Source of the DNA: Sialis fuliginosa
Lineage: Eukaryota; Arthropoda; Insecta; Megaloptera; Sialidae
DNA length: 64,000 nucleotides
NCBI GenBank assembly: GCA_961205875.1
Contig: OY540809.1
Span: 46,838,608 to 46,902,607 of the forward strand
Direction: 5' to 3'
Shown: in pieces, positions 1-10,529 of the stretch
Layout: every line of letters begins with the position of its first letter
How positions within the stretch are numbered: position 1 is the first letter of the stretch
The notes under the pieces: model-generated
Database searches by the model: none
Seen by the model: the letters and a program-made list of their open reading frames with translations, nothing else
Told to the model about the DNA's origin: nothing
Program-made: the position numbers and the translations under genes

Positions 1-380
1 GAGTACATTTCCATGTACTCGAGTACATTTCGGTGTACTCGAGTACATTTCCATGTACTCGAGTACATTTCCATGTACTCGAGTACATTTCGGTGTACTC
101 GAGTACATTTCCATGTACTCGAGTACATTTCCATGTACTCGAGTACATTTCGGTGTACTCGAGTACATTTCCATGTACTCGAGTACATTTTGATGTACTC
201 GAGTACATTTGTGTACTCGAGTACATTTTCGTGTACTCGAGTACACGAAAATGTACTCGGTACTCTGTACTTGTACTCTGTATTCGAGTACTTCTAATTG
301 TGTACTTGTACTTGGTACTCGAGTACATTTTAGGCAGTGTACTTGTATTCGGTACTCGAGTACTTTTTGTTTGTACTCGG
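1..380. repeat. Tandem satellite of 20-bp palindromes in 60-bp higher-order units
   Basis: Positions 1-60, 61-120 and 121-180 are identical. Each 60-mer is three 20-mers of the form GAGTACATTTCNNTGTACTC, with centres CA, GG, CA. Each 20-mer is an imperfect palindrome (GAGTACA ... TGTACTC) and every junction makes CTCGAG. From 181 on the array decays: 18-mers to about 240, then scattered GTACTCGAGTAC fragments to about 380. The array is cut by the left window edge, so its full size is unknown. Reading frames through it are an artefact of the repeat. Confidence 0.95.
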
Positions 381-399
381 AACAGCTCTGTAATGGAGT

Positions 400-920
400 A
401 AGGTATATAAAGACAGGTAGTCTCAACAATTCATTGACCAATCAGCGTTGGCGCGGGAATTGACGTCACCTGGGGGATCTATTCAAATGTCATACATTTT
501 TAATAGAATATTAATTACAAAAAATTCCTTTATTTATTCTTGTTTTCGTATTTTTTGATATTTTAACAACACATACAATCAAATAAGTACAAATTCGACA
601 TAGTAAAATCATAAAGTGCTGTCAGAATCATATAACGTATTGCCAACTTAAGAATAGTAAAAATGATGCTTCCCGAAATGACAAAATGGTCTTTGACAGC
701 TTTTTTATGATTTTACAATGTCGAATTTGTACTTATTTGATTGTATATGTTGTTAAAATATCAAAAAATACGAAAACAAGAATAAATAAAGGAATTTTTT
801 GTAATTAATATTCTATTAAAAATGTATGACATTTGAATAGATCCCCCAGGTGACGTCAATTCCCGCGCCAACGCTGATTGGTCAATGAATTGTTGAGACT
901 ACCTTGTCTTTATATACCTT
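400..920. mobile_element. Foldback element (inverted-repeat MITE)
   Basis: The left arm starts AAGGTATATAAAGACA at 400 and returns as its reverse complement ending at 920. The arms run about 210 bp each with few mismatches and a short loop near 610-700. They carry CCAATCAGCGTTGGCGCGGG and TGACGTCA motifs. No target-site duplication is clear. A second, right-truncated copy lies at 25903-26190. No coding capacity. Confidence 0.85.
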
Positions 921-1644
921 GGGTATGGAGAACCATACATGACTTCCATGTTCTTTCTATCTTTTTAAAATTATTTTTAAATATAAATTTTTTTGAAAAT
1001 ATTTTATTTACATATACCGGGTGTTCCAGACCACCCGTCCACTATGTTTTACGCCCAAACTAATGAAGATAGAGTTTTATGATAAAAAATGTACTATATA
1101 TATCGACCCTAAAGAATTTCAGGAAAATATTTTCAACTCCCTAAAACTCCCCTTTGGGGGGTAGTTTGAGGGGTACATGCCCGTTTCTCAGCAAAATTAA
1201 ATGGAACGGTATATCCAAAAGTAGATCATTTTAAAGATCATAAAAAAGTAAGAAACTTTTGTAAAAAAATGTTTTTCATACATTCAATTGATTAGAAAAT
1301 ATGGCGACTTGTTTCCAAATTTTAGGATTTTACTAAAATTACTCTAGTTTTGTTAAATATTAATTAAATTTTATTTTTAAAATTTGTTTTAAAAGTAGAA
1401 ATATTGAACATTCTAATGATGTATGATTATTTGAGATTTGGATAATTTAAAGTGTCATACGCGACGTATCAAAAATGCAAAACTTAAATTGGGGATAATT
1501 CAAAATTTTTTAATGGAATGATATATCAATTAGTACTTTATCTTATAACATATATTTAAATTAACAACTTTTGATAAGAAAATTTTTAATTTTATTAAAA
1601 AAAAATTATAATTTAGAACAAATTCGATGTAAGATGCAAAAAAA
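921..1644. other. AT-rich intergenic DNA, no gene seen
   Basis: No exon-like stretch. A short inverted sequence GGGTGTTCCAGACCACCC at 1020-1037 resembles a transposon end, but no partner end was found. Confidence 0.5.
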
Positions 1645-2127
1645 CTCCCCCTAAAAAAATGTTAAAAAATCAATTAAAATTGATAAATTTACAAATAAGT
1701 TGAATAATTCATTTCTCAGCTTGGCGCGATCCTACAGACTCAAACTTTTTTTTTAAATATAGTTTACATCATTAACTTTAAGACTATCAAATGCCCTAAG
1801 ACCTCCTTCCCCTATTATGAACAAATTAAAATAGATAAATCAACAAATAAGTTGATTAGTTAGTATCTCAGCTAATACCTTATTAAAGGGTTGCTGAATA
1901 AGTATTTGTTAGTTAGCAGCTTTTTTACAAATTTACATTGTTTATATTTAGCTATATTTTTTGCTTAATCGACAAAAATATTAAAGATAAAAAAAGTTAC
2001 TCAAAAATTACAGCCTGTACACTGATTTGAACCAAAAAAGTAACTTGTGCCCTATTGTGCGCCGCCCCACCTGACCTGGCACCCCAGGCGGTCGCTCTGG
2101 TTCCCCCCCCCTCTAAAACCGGTACTA
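1645..2127 (+). mobile_element. hAT-like element, 5'-truncated copy (family X)
   Basis: It matches the complete copy at 32568-33088 through most of its length, including AACAAATAAGTTGA and TTGGCGCGATCC, and ends in CTAAAACCGGTACT. The left terminal repeat is missing. A third fragment, reversed, is at 12384-12545. Confidence 0.7.
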
Positions 2128-2139
2128 CCAACATCCAAA

Positions 2140-2302
2140 CAACGGAAAATAAGTCCCTATTTACATACTGCAAAATTTTCTTGATCAGTTTACGTACGAA
2201 TCTTTTCAACAGCGTCTCACACATGAACCTCCACAATTCTGCGTCGCGCCTCCACCAGATGGTGGGTGGGCGTCGTAGAGGATTACCTAACACTCACGTG
2301 AT
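2140..2302 (-). CDS. Possible internal exon of an unidentified gene
   Basis: On the minus strand a GC-richer open stretch follows a TGTTAG acceptor-like site near 2278. It reads NPLRRPPTIWWRRDAELW and continues RFMCETLLKRFVRKLIKK before a possible GTAAAT donor near 2155. Base composition stands out from the AT-rich surroundings, and the peptide looks like an amphipathic basic helix. No family is recognised. The plus strand is also open here, so this may simply be an old GC-rich repeat. It lies against the right end of a transposon at 2127. A guess only. Confidence 0.25.
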
Positions 2303-2975
2303 ACAATTTCTCAAGTGTTTGCGTGTGTGTGTGTCTTGTAGAAAGTAAAGTGCGTCAGAATAAAAGTAATCTTGTACAATAGAAGTCGTTTTTCGTATTT
2401 GATATTCAGGCGATTCGGAAATCATAGTCAATTCTTCATTTTTGGTTTTCAGATATAGGGGTGATTGGGTGATACCTTAGATTAGGAAAGACTATGGATA
2501 CATAACAATCAATGCCAGCCCGTATATGAAAGTGTTACCAAAATTTGTCGGCGGCCATCGTTTTTTAATTGTCAAAATCGCATATTATCCCATAGGCGTC
2601 AGTTGAAAATTTATAATATGCAAATATGCTTTAAATTACAATTGAATTTAGTATGTATGAGAGATGATAGTTTCTAATAGACATTTCTCTGTTAATCAAT
2701 TACCACTTAAATACTTTTAAATTCAATATAAAGCATTTATTATTAATTAATTTTATAATTCAAAACAATTGATATTTATTTTAAAATCTGAATGTTACGC
2801 CAATGATTCGTGGAGCGATATGGTAACAACGCTAGGTAATGTGTTATTTGTTCTTTATCTTTCCTTGTCTAAGGGTGATACACAATGAAACGGACATTTG
2901 AAACTGAAGAAGTTTTTTTATTAAAATTATAAATATTTAAAAATCAACTGGGTTATAAATTTTTAATTAATTTTT
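2303..2975. other. AT-rich intergenic DNA
   Basis: No exon, RNA gene or complete mobile element seen. Contains a short TG run near 2324-2335. Confidence 0.5.
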
Positions 2976-3590
2976 AGGGTTCCAAAGAAACCCTATTAAT
3001 CTCAGTTTGTCGTCCGTCCTTTTCACTCAAAGCTAAATAGCTCGTAAACTATATAAGATAGAAACTTTAAATTTTTACTGAACATGTAAAATGACACCCT
3101 CTAGTAAAATATGTACAAATTTATTGAATAAATCATTTTTCAGGGGGGGCAATAAGGAGCTAAAGCTAGGTAAAAAAAATATTTTTTTATACCAAGGCAT
3201 GTGGCACGTTAAAATGTATAACCAAACAAGCGGAATTTGACCCCCTTTCTATTTTTTTTTCTAAATCAAAAATGGTGCCTGTAGGGGGCTTTAAAGCGAA
3301 TCCAAAAAAAACAAAAAAATTGTACATCTCAATTAGTAGAATTTGACCATATTTTTTTGTTTTTTCTAACTCAAAAATGGCGTTTGTAGGGGGCTAAAAG
3401 CAGTATTTTATTCTGCCCCCCCCCCCCCCTCTAACTCTGTAACCACCGGCTCAAAAAATCTGAAAAAAATTTGGTAATGAGGTTTTGGTGGGACTACCAA
3501 CGACAAATACTAAAGTCAACAATATAATTTTAAATTTTGGAATAATAGGGAGGGGTGTAAGAGAATTTAAAAATTTTATTTTCATATCTC
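2976..3590 (+). mobile_element. DNA transposon fragment, AGGGTTCC family (copy Z1)
   Basis: Starts AGGGTTCCAAAGAAACCC and carries GTCCGTCCTTTTCAC, poly-C tracts and the repeated phrase 'AAAATGGYGYYTGTAGGGGGCT'-like segments. It matches in inverted orientation the complete copy at 21195-21975 and a right part at 62064-62278. The right end is degraded and runs into another dispersed repeat. Confidence 0.7.
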
Positions 3591-3599
3591 GTATATGTC

Positions 3600-4000
3600 T
3601 AATATGTCTTGCCCGATTTTTTTTTAATTAAACGTACTGAATTAGAAATATGTGTTGATATTTGATTACTACCATTACTGAATATTAATCTATATACATT
3701 TAACTGTCTTACAGCGTGATTTGATGACAATCGGCCAATGGGTGTCAAAATGGTGGACATTTAAACTAATTATTAGTATAATTTATTAATTAATTATTAT
3801 ATTATCATAGCAACTGCTTTACATTGTTTCAAATTTAAAGATTCTTTCTTTTATATCTTTTGTGTCGTAGTACTTATCATTAGCAAGTGTCCATCACTGC
3901 GTGCTCATTACTGGTTTTACCTTTACCATTACTGGAGAAAAAACATGAACAAAATAAAAGGCTATAATTTAAAAACAAACTATATTTGCGGACTTTGGTA
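3600..4000 (+). repeat. Dispersed repeat W, copy 1
   Basis: About 400 bp that recurs in inverted orientation at 19108-19450, including TTTCAAATTTAAAGATTCTT, AGCAAGTGTCCATCACTG and GGTAAAGGTAAAACCAGTAA on the opposite strand. No terminal repeat or coding capacity was identified. Confidence 0.75.
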
Positions 4001-4356
4001 ATTAAATTGATTAAATAAAGAGTTACTCGTTTTATTGGTAACATGAGTTCATGAGATTTACAAAAAATACATTTTTTAAGCGTGTAAGGAAGTGAGAAAG
4101 AAGTAACTAGAAAGAAATAGAAACTAGTGACTAATTTCACGTAATAATAAACAATCACATTACAAATAAATTTATTTTAAAATGAATATATATTTTATAG
4201 TAAAATCTTGATATTTTTCTATCAATTAATTTTTTGTATTAATAGATTTTATACCTTTTTAAAATGTATCTTTATTATTTTATGAAATAAAGTGAGGGGG
4301 GGGGGGGGCGCGCGCGCGCTAAGATAAAAAAAAATATGAGGCGTATTAACATAAAG
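4001..4356. other. AT-rich intergenic DNA with a G/CG simple tract
   Basis: No gene seen. Poly-G followed by alternating CG at 4296-4318. Confidence 0.5.
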
Positions 4357-4732
4357 CAGGGCTTCGAACCGGAACTGAACCGAAAACCGGAAAAACCGTT
4401 ATTTTTTACCGGAACGAAAACCGGAACAGAACCGAAATAATAATATCGGTTTTTACGGTTCAGTACATGTTAAAATACGCGCGTTAACATGGTCTTATTT
4501 CCCACTTCAATTATCGTTCGCGCTATCATACAAGTACCATAAAATATTCTAAATTATGGTAGACAAAATTTTTTTAATACAAATAATTTTTTTTTTTAAT
4601 TAATCACTCGGAGCTGAACCGAAAACCGAAAATACCGGTAAAACCGTTATTTTTTGCAGAACGAAAACCGGAACCGAACCGAAATATTTTTTACTCGAAC
4701 CGAAACGAAAAAAATAACGGTTCGAAGCCCTG
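4357..4732. mobile_element. hAT MITE, family F (CAGGGCTTCGAACCG ends)
   Basis: Terminal inverted repeats CAGGGCTTCGAACCG / CGGTTCGAAGCCCTG. Flanks ACATAAAG (4349-4356) and TCATAAAG (4733-4740) agree at 7 of 8 bases, as expected for an 8-bp hAT duplication. The interior is rich in GAACCGAAAACCGG. A partial copy lies at 36873-37103. Confidence 0.85.
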
Positions 4733-4886
4733 TCATAAAGTTTGGAAACCACTGGTGTAGTCTATGAAGCTTACTAACAACAAAATTTGAATGAATTCAT
4801 TTGGATGTATGTGGATATACTGTCTATCTGCCATACCTATACCATATTCACATGTTTGAAATGAATAAAGTAGAAATATTATACAT

Positions 4887-6514
4887 CAGAGTTGGGCAAA
4901 ATTCAATCGTGATTGCGAATAAAAATTTACGAATAAATCGCAGTTCTTATTCGCAACTAACGAATAAAATATAGTTATTCGTAATCGCGAGTACTCACGA
5001 ATAACGATTGATTAGTTTTTATTCGTAAGATCTTCGAATAACGAATAATCATTCGTTAGTTTCAGATTATTCTAACTAAAAAATTACGAATGAACTATTA
5101 CTACTTGTACTTTGGCGTAATAATATAATTATGATGCATGATGGAGGTTATTGTCACTTCTTGAATTAATTTTTTTTTATGTCCAGACACGTATTTAGTG
5201 ATATTTTAGACCCCCGTGTATTAAATTAATTAATAAACTCACAACTCGCCCCCTGTCACAGATGAAGAGTTGCAACTGGTTTCATTCGATCTGGCGGAAA
5301 AAATACTTCGGGATTCTAGGGTATTTGGGGGCAAAACAACCCTCTATCTAGCACAGGAATCGAGATATTTACGATTTTCTGTAATGAATACCATAAGTAA
5401 CGAAACAGAGAAAATTTCAATATTTACAATAAATACAGCATAGAAACATAAGATATTATTATTAAATTTAATAAAATGAAAAAAAGTACAGACACGTATT
5501 TAGTGATATTTTAGGCCCGTATTGTTAAAATAACAAATACACATATACTAAATAGAAACCTTGCTTATAATTTAATTAATTTAAAAAAAATTGTACAGAA
5601 GCGTATTGAGGAGTCGAGATATTTACGATTTTCTGTAATGAATACCATAAGTAGCGAAACAGAAAATTTCAATATTATAAACAATATTACAATAAATACA
5701 GCATATAAACATAACATATTATTATTAAGTATATGTGTATTTGTTATTTTAACAATACGGGCCTAAAATATCACTAAATACGTATCTATAATTTTTTTTC
5801 ATTTTATTAAATTTAATAATAATATCTTATGTTTCTATGCTGTATTTATTATAAATATTGAAATTTTCTCTGTTTCGCTACTTATGGTATCCATTACAAA
5901 AAATCGTAAATATCTCGACTCCTGTGCTAGATAGCGGATTGTTTTGCCCCCCAATCCCCTAAAATCCCGAAGTATTTTTCCCGCCGGATCGAATGAAACC
6001 AGTTGCAACCCTTCATCGGTGACCGGGGGCGAGTTGTGAGTTTATTAATTAATTTAATACACGGGCCTCAAATATCACTCAATACTCTTCTGTACAATTT
6101 TTTTTTAATTTATTAAATTATAAGCATAGTTTCTATTTAGTATATGTGTATTATTTGTTATTTTAACAATACGGGTCTAAAATATCACTAAATACGTGTC
6201 TGGACTTAAAAAAAAAATTAATTCAAGAAGTGACAATAACCCCCATCATGCATCATAATTATATTATTACGCCAAAGTACAGGTAGTAATAGTTCATTCG
6301 TAATTTTTTAGTTAGAATAATCTGAAACTAACGAATGATTATTCGTTATTCGAAGATCTTACGAATAAAAACTAATCAATCGTTATTCGTGAGTACTCGC
6401 GATTACGAATAACTATATTTTTATTCGTTAGTTGCGAATAAGAACTGCGATTTATTCGTTATTCGTCAATTTTTCAATCGACTAAAAAAATTAATCGTCT
6501 GATGCCCAACTCTG
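4887..6514. mobile_element. 1.6-kb palindromic hAT-like element (family H)
   Basis: Ends CAGAGTTGGGCA / TGCCCAACTCTG, with a perfect 8-bp duplication TTATACAT at 4879-4886 and 6515-6522. Almost the whole element is an inverted repeat: 4890-5570 returns as the reverse complement in about 5720-6510, with many small differences. Arms include ACGAATAACGATTGATTAG, ATCTCGACTCCTGTGC-type and AAATACGTGTCTGGAC segments. No transposase frame. Confidence 0.93.
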
Positions 6515-6522
6515 TTATACAT

Positions 6523-6871
6523 CAAACTAGGCGAGTGTTATATGTTATTGACTAGCAGAAGAGAACTATTTAACTTAAAGTATGTATCTACAACTTGGGT
6601 AATTGCCCGAAGCGCTAAATGCTAAAAGTTTAGTTTAGTTAATATGTATGTCTGACATACCTATGTGTATATTTGGTGTTGTAAATTTAATATAATATGT
6701 TTTAGACGTATTCTTAAGGCGCCAGCAACCCAGGGTTGCATTGCAGACTAAATTATAATACGTGTATTTTAATTATGATAGATATTTATTTATCGAAATG
6801 CAATGGAAATAACTGTAGCTAATTTCAAATAAGATATCATGTAAAGTGAAAAAAACATTTAATTATTGTTA
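6523..6871. other. AT-rich intergenic DNA
   Basis: No exon or complete element recognised. Confidence 0.5.
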
Positions 6872-6873
6872 TA

Positions 6874-7687
6874 CAGGGTGGGGCATTTAAAGTGTTACAG
6901 ATTATTATCTCAGATATATCGCATATTTGAAAAAAATGTATCAACCAAAAAATGTTATGAAGAGGTAATCGAAAAGTAATATTTATTTGTTATTTTTATG
7001 TATGAAGGTCAACATCATTTTTTTAAATAGGAACCTATAGTTTTTATTTAGTAATCGAATTCTACTTGAGAAATCACGAATCTTTCATTGAAAACTTTTT
7101 TTTGAATGACCTAAACTTTATAAGATATAGCTAACAAAATAAATTCGAGATTTTTAACATTCATGATTTTTTTACTCAGAAATCATCAACTTTTGAGAAA
7201 AAGAATAAGATAAAAAAAATGTTTATTTTGGTTTAATGAAACTTGGAGAATTTTTTTTAACATTTGGTTTTTTTTTTTTTGTTTGCTAAAATAAAATAAA
7301 TAGAAAAAGTGTTTTAAATTTTTAACATAATTCTCCAAGCTTTATTAGACCAAAATAAACATTTTTTGTATCTAGTACTTGTTTTCTAAAGTTTATGGTT
7401 TCTGAGTAAAAAATTCTTGAAAGTTCAAAATCTCGAATTATTTTGTTAGATACCTTGGAAAGCTTGGGTTGTTCAAAAAAAAGTTTTCACTGAAAGATTC
7501 GTGTTTTTTCACGTAGAATTAGATTTATAAATAAAAACTATAGGTTCCCATTTAAAAAAATGTTGTTGACCACGTTAAAATAGCAAATAAATATTACTAT
7601 TCGTTTACCCCCTCACAGCAAACAGTTATTTCAAATATGCGATGGTTCTGAGATAATAATCTGTAACACTGTAAATGCCCCACCCTG
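6874..7687. mobile_element. Palindromic Tc1/mariner-type MITE (M1)
   Basis: Ends CAGGGTGGGGCATTTAAAG / its reverse complement, flanked by TA (6872-6873, 7688-7689). The arms remain complementary over hundreds of bases around a centre near 7265. The TA duplication assigns it to the Tc1/mariner group. No transposase. Confidence 0.85.
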
Positions 7688-7757
7688 TATACTTTTCAAT
7701 GTTTTGGGTTTTTTGTATTTTTTTTTTTTAGTTTTTTAAACTAAAATTTATTTTCAG

Positions 7758-7882
7758 ATATGGTTTATGCAAAGATCGAGCTAACCGCTATAAAGAAGCT
7801 ATCGGGGGGGTGCCAATACGTCAGGGTTCAGCAAAGCAGTTCAAACGTCCTAATGCAGACAGTATGGATGGTGCAAACGCAG
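7758..7882 (+). CDS. Penultimate exon of an unidentified gene (3' part)
   Basis: A TTATTTTCAG acceptor precedes 7758. The frame starting at 7759 reads YGLCKDRANRYKEAIGG, then VPIRQGSAKQFKRPNADSMD, and ends at 7882 before a GTCAGC donor, which is weaker than the usual GTAAGT. The exon ends after the first base of a codon, and the exon at 11625 starts with the remaining two, making Gly (G|GA). Without the splice the frame hits TAG 15 bases later, so a short terminal exon is the alternative. The peptide is basic and hydrophilic, like the cytoplasmic tail of a membrane protein or a disordered tail. No family is recognised. Upstream exons lie to the left, probably outside the window. Confidence 0.6.
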
Positions 7883-8044
7883 GTCAGCAAAATAAATAGA
7901 AACTTATCTCGCCTCTTCGAGAAATTCAAATCTGTACATATTTACCTTTCGATCGTAAGTCCTACAAAATTATAATTCACTAACAGTTGATCGAATAAGT
8001 GTCGTTATTGTCTCCTTCCCTGTATTTTGTCACATATAATCTTC

Positions 8045-8945
8045 TACAAAACACATGCCAAGTAAATGCACAGTGCTTCCTCGTGCTAAATTCACCAAAG
8101 GTAGTTAATTATTCAACAATTTAAATAAAAACCGATAGTGTTGAGATAAATTGCCAGAAATTGGTTAACCATTTAATTTTTATACAATTTTACTAAAAAA
8201 TATTAGTTTTAAATTTTTCTCAAGACACACCTGTTTATTTTTCGTATATTTTTTATTTTTTGACAAACGTCAAAATGACATTTAATATGTCCAAGCCAAT
8301 ATCAATTTAGAAAAACAAAACACGAATTTTTAAAATAAATTGAGATAAATCTTTGTAAGGGAATATTTTACAACAAATGTTGTAAACCCATATTATAGGA
8401 AATTTAATGCTCTACAAAAAATATTCTATAAAATTTTCACGTGACATGTATCGTTCTTGAGATATCTTGAAAAATTAATATTTTGGGGTGTCACCCCTCC
8501 CCCTTACAAACGATTTTGATGATTTTGAAATGGGACCGTCCTCAAGCCAGACCCAACCATCCGACCAAGTTTCAATAATATCGGTTCAGTGGTTCATGAG
8601 TTATGCGTGTGACAAGGATTCAGGGGACAGACAGACGGACAGACAGACACGGAACGAAAAGTGTTTATCTTAACGTGAAACAGAAAGATAAATTTAAAAT
8701 TTTGAAATCAGAGAACATTTATTTTGTTTCAATCTGAAACGATCACAAAGCGTCTCGTATCTTCGATATTGCGAGGAAGTACTATTGTCTTTTCAATAAA
8801 GATTTGCATAAATTTATTTCAGATTTTGAATTAATTTTCTTTGTGTATTTTTAGACATTCTTATTTTCGTGAATTTTTAGAAACTTTTGATTTGATTTTA
8901 CAAAATTATGGAACGTATCTACCGCGTATAAAGAAACCCTACGTC
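8045..8945 (+). repeat. Dispersed repeat R, longest copy
   Basis: Carries GCCAAGTAAATGCACAGTGC, a GACAGACGGACAGACAGACA tract near 8630-8650, GTGTTTATCTTAACGTGAAA and ends near TATCTACCGCGTATAAAG. Related copies or pieces: 29370-29985 (reverse), 31060-31345 (reverse), 31883-32130, 34170-34275 and an end fragment at 53462-53520. The end resembles Tc1/pogo-type termini, but class is not certain. Confidence 0.7.
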
Positions 8946-9280
8946 ATTATTTAATTACCAATATATGTTTTTTTGTTTATTTTAACGAAATGTATATAAG
9001 AACAAGAAGTTATATGCCTAGTTATCTGTCATATCATTTTTTCTTAGTTTTTGGATCAGAGTACACTTCTCAAAGAACGTTGAGGATGTCTACTGCAGTA
9101 TAAGACAAAACGTTGGTCAATGATACATCTAGCATAAGAAGATGCAGCTTTCACTTAAAAAACAAGTAACTATGTGATTAAATCTCAAAAATGATTAACT
9201 TAACAATCAACATTATCATACTAACAAAAAATCTATCGGAATATATGAGATATCCAAAAGGCAAAATGAATATTTGCACT
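8946..9280. other. AT-rich intron DNA of the unidentified gene
   Basis: No exon or element end recognised. Confidence 0.45.
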
Positions 9281-9281
9281 A

Positions 9282-9881
9282 GGGTGTTTTTTTATTTTAT
9301 TTTTTTCGGTCCCATTGGCCTATGTTTTAGCTTTGGATCAAAAGTTAACTGACCCAAAATTTCAGACTCATAGATCAAACCTGTGGACGGCGCAAAACCA
9401 TTTGATTAACATGGGAAAAATTACTTTTTTACTTACGCGTGAATATCTCGTTGAAAAATATATTTATTTGAATTTCTTACAGCAGCATATCATAGAGAAT
9501 TAAATTTATTACAAAAAAGATCCCAAGTGTTCAATTCGTAGATCGACTATTTTTAAAGATATGTTCGTTTAAATATTATCATAAAAAGTAAAATCCAATT
9601 TTTATGATAATTTTTAAACAAACATTTCTTAAAATTTATTTGAATTATGAATTGAGCACTTAATTCTCTACAAAATATTCCCCTGAGAAATTTTCAAAAA
9701 AACATTTTTTCAACGAGATATTCACGCGTAAGTAAAAAATTAATTTTTCCCATGTTAATCAAATGGTTTGCGCAGTCCACAGGTTTGATCTATGAGTCTG
9801 AAATTTTGGGACAATTAACTTTTGATCCAAAGCTAAAACATAGACCTGCGGGACTGAAAAAAAAATTTTTTAAAAACACCT
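9282..9881. mobile_element. Foldback element with TA flanks (M2)
   Basis: Ends GGGTGTTTTT / AAAAACACC flanked by TA (9280-9281 and 9882-9883). The left arm (ATCAAAAGTTAACTGACCCA, CTCATAGATCAAACCTGTGG, CCATTTGATTAACATGGGAA) returns reversed at 9690-9860. Reading frames here are repeat artefacts. Confidence 0.8.
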
Positions 9882-9883
9882 TA

Positions 9884-10527
9884 ATTTACACGTAATACGA
9901 AATAACTAATTATTAAATAATTTTAACCCTAGACGGCTAATGTTAGTCGTTTCGACTAACACAGCGAACATTTTTTGCTCTATCTTTCTAACTAGTTGAT
10001 TACAGGGAACAATTGTATCACTATTTTCGTAACTTTTTTTGCTCCATGCTAATAACCTATTTAAAAAAAAGTTCGAATTTTTAAAAATTTTTTAGTTAAA
10101 GATTATAGATAAAGTGAGTTTATTTAGTAAAAAAAAGAAGAATATAGTATTTGTTTTGTTCCTTTATACAAGAGATTTTTAAACATTTGTTTAGCCTTCT
10201 AGAGTTAATACAAATGGAAAAAAAATTGAATTTATCGTTTTGACTTTTGGACGATTCGAATTACAAAAAAATATCATTATTTTTACGTCTATGAATCAGG
10301 ACTACTTTATTTGAGTGATTAGTACATTTATGTAGCTATGGGCGTCCGCAGGGGAGGGTTAATAGTACATTTTCATTGAATCGCCAGTAAAAATGATTTC
10401 ATTTTTCAAAATGGTAAATTTTCTAAAATTCATCAAAACTATCTACACTAATTAAAAAATAAAAAAAAACACTAATTTATTTTTCTAAAAAAACTGCTCA
10501 TTTTCAAATCAGTGCCAGTAGGTCAAA
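9884..10527. other. AT-rich intron DNA
   Basis: No gene-like sequence. A small inverted pair TTAGTCGTTTCGACTAAC sits at 9943-9960. Confidence 0.5.
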
Positions 10528-10529
10528 TA

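Noticed and set aside
1-380. CRISPR-like repeat array
   Set aside because: Repeats are contiguous, with no unique spacers, and the genome is eukaryotic.
1-401. Open frames of 94 and 122 codons at the left edge
   Set aside because: They read through the tandem satellite and encode repeating peptides such as YSSTF/CTRVH. No gene evidence.
8488-8673. 61-codon frame and its minus-strand relative at 29482-29670
   Set aside because: Both belong to dispersed repeat R and include the GACAGACA tract.
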